This document shows positions 15,001 to 24,000 of a stretch of DNA of 64,000 nucleotides, piece after piece. Origin of the DNA: Planctomyces sp. (GTDB lineage Bacteria > Planctomycetota > Planctomycetia > Planctomycetales > Planctomycetaceae); assembly GCA_016795105.1 (NCBI GenBank), contig JAEUIH010000015.1:62001-126000 (forward strand), read 5' to 3'. A model generated the notes under the pieces. It was not told the origin of the DNA and ran no database searches. It was given only the letters and a program-made list of their open reading frames with translations. Made by a program: the position numbers and the translations under genes. Positions within the stretch are counted from its first letter, which is position 1, and every line of letters begins with the position of its first letter.

Positions 15001-18000
15001 CCGCTTCGTTGTCAGTGGATGCTGGTGGTGCCGTGATCATCGGAACAACGAGTGACTTCCTGATTGACCACATTAAGACGGGTGATATGGCCCGCATCTT
15101 CGCAGGCGGCAACATTCTGGATTCGGGAACCGACAGCGAAGCCGCAATCAGTGCGGTTGGCGACCTGATTCTGAACGCCGGGAACTCGATCAGGACACCT
15201 GCTCCGAACAACACGGGATCATTGCGTCTGCAGCTTGCCCCAACCAGCAAGTTGAGCGTTGATGCTGTTGGTGACGTGCGTCTTCAGCAGGTTTCACACG
15301 ATCTGTCGAACAGCGACTTCAATAAAGCCGTTACCGGAATCTCCACACTTGCGATCAACGATCTGATTGCTTATCGAATCAACGCCGGAGGCACTGCAGA
15401 GAGCGCCGACGGCGTCGCGAAGATCGAGGTTCTTGAGGGAGACCTGTATCTTGGTCGCGTGACATCTGAGACATCTGTCGACCTCCGGGCGGAAAGTGAT
15501 ATCCTGGACTATCTTGACGATTCCGCTTCGCCCGTCGTCAACATTCGAACCGGCAATGCCACTGCACCGAAGACCGGCAACGTCTACCTGCAAACAACCA
15601 ATGGAAATGTTGGCACAGCCACGAATTCGATTGAAGTTGAAATTCTACAGGGTGATCTCAACGGACAGGTGAAACTGAGCAGCTGGATCCACAGTGTTCG
15701 TGACCTGAACGTTGGTGACTACTCTTCAACGGATGGAAATGTCACCCTGCAGGTTGACGGACAAACAAACATCGGACTCATCACCGCACTTGGTGATGGC
15801 GTTACAGATACGTTGAATTCACTGACCGATGGACTCGTGACGATCAATGCAGCGTCTTATATCGTTGATCGCAGAAATGACACCAACACGAACATTCAGG
15901 CGACCGGTGCAATCCTCAATGCGGGACTGGGTGTCGGAAGTTCGAGCAATCCTCTGGATGTCCAGATTCTCAGGCTGGAAGCCAGCGTTTCCGGTGGCGG
16001 GCTGTGGCTTATTAACAACAGCAGCCTTGTTATCGGCAATATCAGTTCAGCCGTTGGTATCCAGACCCTCAACACGATCAACGTAACATCCACGGAATCC
16101 ATTACTGTCGCAGAAGCTGTCGACAGTGCCAGCGGACCAGTTCTGCTTGATTCGGTCCTCGACATTATTGTCAATGCCGGAATTACAAGCGGAGGCGGCG
16201 CCGTTACGTTGCTGGCTGACCGCGGTGTGCAATTTGCTGCGACAGGCTTCATCGACACAGAGTCCGGCGGATCCACCGTCACGGTCACGGCCGATGCCGA
16301 CAATTCAGGCGGCGGCGGAATTGACATGCTGGATGGGTCATACGTCGATGCGACAGATGGGTTCATTGACTTTAATGCCACCGGGAATATCCTCCTGAGC
16401 CACCTCCGAACGACTCTTCAGGTGGACGTCGATTCGGCTACAGGAAGCATCTTCGACAACGGTGATAGTCAACTGGAAATCGTTGCATCAAAGGTTCAGC
16501 TTGCTGCTCGAGGAAACGTCGGGCTCAATACAAATGCACTCGAAATCAATGCACAATTCCTGGAAGCATCCAGTACGGTTGGTGGCATCTATATCGACGA
16601 TTTGAATGGACTCGTGGTTGGTCAGATCGGACTCGTCGGAACGCCTGCATTGAATACGATGATGACCGGCCTCAAAGCTGCTCAGACCATCCGAATTACG
16701 ACCACAGGCTTCCTTAAGGTTGAAGAGGATGTCGAATCCACCCAGTCAGAGGTGATCCTGCAGGCTGTTGATTCAGCTGCCATGACTGTGATCCCTCTGG
16801 CGGATGGTCGACGGTTCGTGACTGCTCTTGATGGTTCTGATCTTGATGAAGACCTGATTGTGGAGTCTGACGCCGACATCAAAGCCGCGACACGGGTGAC
16901 TCTGCTTGCCGGCGATGACATGCTGATTGCTGCGGGCTCGATGATTACGACCGACGCAGATGGCGTTACTCTTCAGACTGACGAAGTGATCCTGCGAATC
17001 GACCATACCGACGCCGACGACAACTCCAGCACAGACTCAAACGGCCTTCCACGGAACACCGGCGCTCGCTTCGATCTGCTGGGGTCAGTCGCCACCAACA
17101 GTTTGCTGATCACTGGTAATCGCGACGATGATACGCTCTATCTGCATCCGCAGTCACTCAGCGGTCATACACGCATTCTGGGCGATATCAGCGATACTGC
17201 GGGTGGTACCGACTGGTTCATTCTGGATCATCTGCCGACGATCAGTACAAGTCATAATCGGCCAAACCATTTGCTGGCCGATGGCTCAGATGGTGCTGTA
17301 CGAGACACGGTGGATCTGGATGGACGCGGTGGTACGGACCATTATGTGGTGAATGTCAGCGGCGGTCAGACTTCGTATCTGGTGAACGTCGTTGACTCCG
17401 GGGCACCAAACGATGGTGCCGACACTCTGCGTGTCCACTCCCTGAATTCCGTCGGAACCGGTGCATTTGACTGGGACCATGCTCAGCAGGCCAGCACAGA
17501 CCCGGCTCGAAATGACGTGTTCCTTCTGCGGAAAAACTTTGTCGCTCTGCTCACTCAGACCGGAACCGATGCGGATAACCGACCAACGTTCTCGAACGCT
17601 GCCGAAAGAATCAATTACAATGGCACCATCAATGGCCGATTGCTGGTCAGCGGCGGTGACGGTGATGACCAGTTCTATGTCGACGACAACAGTTCGATCA
17701 CCACACTTGACGGCGGTAAAGGAAAAGACCTGTTTCAGATGGGACAGGTCTTTGGTACCAATCCGAATGGATTCGACTACGCTCCCGGCGATCGCCCGGA
17801 CGATGTTCGCGTTGTTGCCAACGATACTCAGAACATTGACCTCGCTTCCGACAGTGACGACATCAGTCTGCTGCGAATCACTCGTGGCTGGCTGAGCTCA
17901 GGTATCAGTCAGCCTTTGACTGCCTTTGGCGGTGAAGGTGCTGATACGTTTAATGTCTACAGCAACAAGGCGGTTCTCCGAATGGAAGGTGAGTCAGGGA

Positions 18001-21000
18001 ATGACAACTTTGTCATTCGAGCCTTCCTCGCGCAGGACAACATTATCGCTGAGGGCGGGGATGATGATGACAACTTTGAGTACAACATCAATGCTCCGGT
18101 CAGCATCAATGGCGGACTCGGATTCGATACTGTCGTCGTTTTGGGAACTGAGCAGTCCGATGCATTTATCATCACTGAAGACGGAGTATTTGGTGCCGGA
18201 CTAAATGTCAGGATTGATGGAGTTGAAGAATCCCTGGAAGTCGATGGGCTCGAGGGAGACGACTACTTCTATATCCTCAGCACCCGAGGAAACGTCGTCA
18301 CGACTGTGATCGGCGGACTTGGCAGCGACAGCTTCAATGTCGCAGGCGACGTCCTCCAACCAGTGATCAGTCAGAACCCCGATGGCACCTCATCAGTTGT
18401 GAATCATGGAGCGGTGAGTTCGCCGGGCAGTGCCTACGATCAGTTGCTGGTTGACGGAGTGGCTGTCTCGGTTGCTACAGTTACTCAGAACAAGGTGCTG
18501 ATTACCGAGACAGGCGGCTCGACCGAGCTGGTTGAAGACCAGGGTGGCTTTGATTCGTACCAGATTTCTCTCTTTGACCCATTGAATCTGAACTCGGCGA
18601 CTGTGGCTTATCTCACAGTCTCTGCCGGGCTGGCGTCCACTTATGATCGACGTCTGGCTAAGCGAAACACGGGTGATCCAAACGGCCCGCATGAGGCCGA
18701 AAGCGTGTTGTTGTCGGTGGACGGTGGCTTGACGTGGGTCTCTTCCGGGGTTCTCACATTCACCGCAGCGAACTGGTCAACTCCGCAGACCGTACTGGTC
18801 AAAGCAGCTCACGATGACGCTATTGAAGGCGAGCGCAAGGTGATGCTCAGCCACAGCCTGACTGTTCTGAGCCCGAGCGCGGCTGACGTGACAGCCTTTG
18901 ACGGCGTGCCGATTCCGAATGTAGAAGTCCGCCTGCTTGACGACGACCTTGGTTCGCTGCTGATTCGTCAGACCGCGAATTCAACGCGTGTCCTTGAAGG
19001 CGATGCTGCTTCTGAGGTCAGCGACACCTATGAGGTCCGACTCGCCGTTGATCCGACACAAACGGTGACCGTAAATCTGGGATTCAGTGAATCCGGTCAG
19101 GTTCGGGTGTTTGACGAGTTCAACAATGAGATTACAAGCCTGACGTTTGGGCCAGGCAACAACAACTGGCGCACAATCCGCGTCAGAGCGGTTGACGATG
19201 TGACCCGGGAAAACACAGGCGTCGTCACCATCAGTCACTCCTTTACGAGTGCAGATCCGGTTTATAGTTCAGCAGAGCCTGTCGAACTTGACGTTCGCAT
19301 TTTTGATAATGACTCAGCGAATGTACTGGTCACAGAATCAGAAGGTTCGACGCGTGTCATCAAGGGTGGAGCAGGTGATGACTACACTGTTCGACTCGTA
19401 AGTCAGCCGACATCTGATGTCTACATCAATCTGTTTGGTGATGGGCAAACGGTATTCACAAGTGCGAACACCATGGGCCAGGCCGACGATCGTCTCGTCC
19501 TGCGACCGTTCGGAGACGCACTTAGTTCAACGGTTGACTTCGCAGCAAATGGAGCAGATCCGGATACAATCACTCGCGCCGGATTCAGCTGGACCACTGA
19601 TGGCTTTACAGTGGGGACTCTGATTCAGATCAATGGCAGCGGACCGCTATACAAGGTCAATGCCGTTAAGGATGTACGCAACAACGGAGTCGTTGTCAGC
19701 AGTGCTCTCGTTCTGACGCTCGATGGCAACGTCTCAGGTCTGACAGATGGTGTCGTTTCTCTGCAGCGAATGGTCTGGGCCGTGAAGTTCACGGCAACGA
19801 ACTGGGCCCAGGAGGTTCGCGTTTCGGTTGCCGCTGATAACAACTTTGTTGCGAATCCGGATCAACAGTTCGTTCGAAATGAACCCGTGCGAAATCATGT
19901 TGTCGCCAGTGTGCGTGGGCCGCTTATTATCGAGGGCGGAGTTTCAGAAGGTAAGGATCGCACGATCAGACCTGCCGTCATGCTTCCAACCGAACAGACT
20001 GGAAAGCCGATTGACGTTAATGTTTTGACTGACGAAACAAAACAGGCGGATCGCCTCAACGTATTCAACGACTCAAGCAAGGCGGATGATCGCGGCTGGA
20101 TGACGGCAGTTGAACTTCGCAACGATTTCATCAAGCTGGGTGATTCTGATCCTGCGAATACAGTCCGACCAATCAATCTGTCGGGTTTGGGAATGCGACC
20201 GGGTGCCGATGGACGAAGCCGGGATCTTATTGTCGACATCAGTGAGGCCCAGGACGGCAGTGGCAACATCACAATTCCAGGTGGCATCACTTTTGACGAC
20301 ATTGAGATCACCGAAATTCTTCTGGGACAGGGCAATGACCAGTTCAATATTGCAGCGACGAGTACCGGCACGCCCGGTGCATCCGCCAATGTTGTCACAG
20401 TTGTTCATGGCGGTGGAAATACTGCCCTGAGCACCGGCGTCATGGGTGGCGATACGATTGTTGTGACCGGTGGCGGCGGGGCGTTGGCTCCTCTCGTGAT
20501 CTTTGGTGACACCTCTCAGGACGGACACCGCTATTCGTCGCGTCCTGAACTTGGAGTCTCCTCTGCCAATGCAGTTGCGTTTCAGAATTCCGGAAATGAC
20601 ATCATCGATGCGTCCGCATCTCAAGGCGCCGTGACAATCTACGGCGGCAGCGGAAATGATGTCATTCGTGGAAGCCAGGGCGCTGATCAGCTGGCAGGTG
20701 GATCGGGTGACGACACGATTTCCGGAGAGGGTGGCAACGATCACATTTATGGAGACTCCGGTTTCAATCTGTCCATTGACGTTACCAAAGATTCCAACGA
20801 CGCAGCGATCGTGCCTCGGCTCCTATCGGTTCCGACGGTGGATACGTCCAATGTGTCGGTCCGAGATCGTCTGTTGACCGGGCAGGATACAATTTCCGGC
20901 AACGCGGGTGACGACACGATCTTTGGTGATCATGGAGTTATCAACCAGTCAGCCGGCACCGTGAGGCTTGTCAATAACGGCAATGTTACCCTCGTTCGCA

Positions 21001-24000
21001 CCGATCGGCCCGAAATGGGTGCGATCGATGTGATCAATGGCAATGACGGCAACGATCGCATTCTGGGTGGACTCGGCGGAGATACCATCAACGCGGGTGA
21101 GGGCAGAAACATTGTTGTTGGTGACCATGGTCAGGCGACATTCACCTCAACTGGACTGCTCTTTGAGATCACTTCAACTGATCCGACGTTGGGAGGCAAC
21201 GATACCATTACCAGCGGCGCCAGCAACGATCTCATCATTGCTGGAACGGGAAGTGACATCGTTTCATCTGGAGGGGGAAATGACCTGATCTTCGGGGATC
21301 ACGGACGAGTTACCGGAGGAATTGATTTGTCACTACTGCCTCAGGCTACAAGCCATCCCGCTGTTCTGCTGATCTCAATCGCAACTCAGAACATTGACCT
21401 TGGCGGCGATGACTTCATCACTGCCGGGGCGGGTGGAGACATTGTCATCGGGGGTCAGGGATTCGATCGCATTCTTGGTGGATCCGGTGACGACGATATT
21501 ATTGGTGGTCATACTGTGGCGGATGGGCAGGATACGGGTGACTGGCTCGACGGCGGTGCAGGGAATGACTACATCGCTGGCGACAATGCCTATATTCGTC
21601 GCGACGCAAGCCTGACGGATTCGCGAGTTCGTTCGCTGACAGGGACAGAACTGGTTAACGTCAATGGGACAAGCAACGTCACAGCAACGGCTCAGACCAA
21701 TCCAGCGGGCACAGCGAAGCGAACTGTCACACTGCTGAACCATTCGTCTTCTACGCCACTGGGCGTTTACGGCAACGACGCAATTGCCGGGGGCTCAGGG
21801 CATGATACGATCTTCGGCCAGCTGGGTAACGATGCGATTCAGGGTGACAGTGCCGTGTTGGATGCCCTCGGAACACTGATTTACGATGTTGCGGTTACCA
21901 AAACATCCGCTGATGACATCGATGGTGCTGGTACAGACGGCGACGACTACGTTGAAGGTGGTGGCGGAACTGACACGATCTTTGGTAACCTCGGGCAGGA
22001 CGATCTCATCGGTGGCAGCTCAAGTCTGTTCGGAACGACAACAGCGGCAGACCGGCCGGACGGAAGCGACCTGATCTTTGGCGGTTCCGGAATTCGTATT
22101 TCCCGCAACGATGTCGGTGATGAATCTCTCAATGGTCATGCTCGTGATGCCGATGTGATTCTGGGCGACAACGGAAACATCTTCCGAATTGTTGGGATCA
22201 ACGGAACAGCCGGCAGCAACTTCCTGGCATTCAACTACGACACATACGGTTCAATTCGTATAGTGCCCCGTTCAACTCAGTACCTCGATTACGCTCCTGG
22301 CGACGCCAACAACAACGCATTCAGCGATGAAATCCATGGCGAATCCGGTGATGACATCATTCATGGGATGTCAGGCAATGACGTAATCTTTGGCGATGGC
22401 CAGGACGACGACCTGATTGGGGGATCTGGAAATGATCGAATCTTCGGTGGAACCGGAGAAGACGGAATCCTGGGTGACGACGGCCGTATCCTGACCAGCC
22501 GCAATGGATTGACCGAAGGATTGTACGGTGTCACTGTTCCGTCGGTTCAGGGGGACATTCGCCTGCCCAACACGATCATTGGTGCGATTACGAATGTCAC
22601 CGGACGACTGAAGAAGACAGTGGATCTTGCTGCGTATCGACTGGGTGGTCACGACGTCGTCTATGGTGGACTTGGCGATGACTTTATCCACGGTGGATTT
22701 GGGGATGATGCGATCAGCGGCGCTGAAGCCCAAACGGCATGGTTCCTCACCACTCCTCTCGGGGATGAGTCCGTTCTGAACTACAACTCTGCGACCCGCA
22801 TGTTTGCGGCTTACAATCCTGTGGATTCCCTGTCGAAGATTGCGAACTTCGTCCTGAATTTCGATGCAACAGATTCCAAGGGCGCCAAAATCAACGACGG
22901 CATGGACAGTCTGTTCGGTGACGAAGGAAATGACTGGATCGTGGGCGGAACCATGAACGACCGCATGTTCGGTGGCATGGGTGACGACCTCCTGAACGGC
23001 GATGATAACCTCGAAACCAACGCCGGGCTGAACAACGCCCCCGATATACCTCTGTATGCGGATCCCGACTTCGCCTTCGGGGGCGGCGGGTTTGATGTGA
23101 TGATTGCAAATACCGGAGCCGATCGACTCATCGACTGGGTCAAACGCTTCAACACATACGTGGTTCCGGTAATTCCGACTGTGGAGCATCCGGCCGTCGC
23201 CAGCCCAACGGTGATTCGTGAGTCGTCGCCTTTGCTGACTCAATTCCTGCGTGACCTCGCTTTCTCGGCTGGTTTCGATGCCGATACAGATGAACTCTCC
23301 AACGAATTCTTCGCGGAACTCGGCCTTGTGACGAGCGAAGATGGCCAGACCTGGTTCGATCAGATCTGGCAGAGACCGGACCGAGATCCACTGCCGGCAA
23401 ACCTCTATACCGGGATCGATACGCTCGGTGGGTTCGAAGCGTTGCCGGTGGCTGGAATCAGCATCGTCGAGACTGAAGGGATTGCAGTCAGCGAGTATCA
23501 GGACAGCAATTCTATACTGGTAGCTCTGACATCACCGCCTCTGCAGAATGTTGTGCTCACAATTGTGTCGCAGAACACCGCAGAAGTTCAGGTCAATACA
23601 GCAACTCTCACTTTCACTCCACTTAACTGGAATGTTCCTCAGACGGTGAGAATCACGGGTGTGGACGATTCAGTTGTCGATGGGCATAAGCTCGTCAATG
23701 TAACGATCGCCGTCAACACTGCGTTGTCAGCAGCTTCCTATGCAGGAGTGGCTTCACAGACCGTCACTGTTACGAACAGAGATAACGACTTGTCACGTCC
23801 GGTAATCAATGGACCTGCAGCCACAACAGCTGAACAGCGTCCGACGATTACATGGTCGATCGATCCGGCGGCGGCAGGCTACGATATCTGGATCGCGAAT
23901 GCTTCCACAAAGCAGAATCCGTACCTTCTCGCGTCATCGAACACCAACAGCTTTACGCCAACTTCAGATCTCGGTATCGGCATGTTTGATATCTGGGTTC

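Noticed and set aside
22371-23243. 290-residue minus-strand frame inside the RTX region
   Set aside because: It is antisense to the clear RTX-coding frame, has no recognisable motif and arises from the repetitive codon composition. The same applies to 534-1151 and 10494-11306 on the minus strand.
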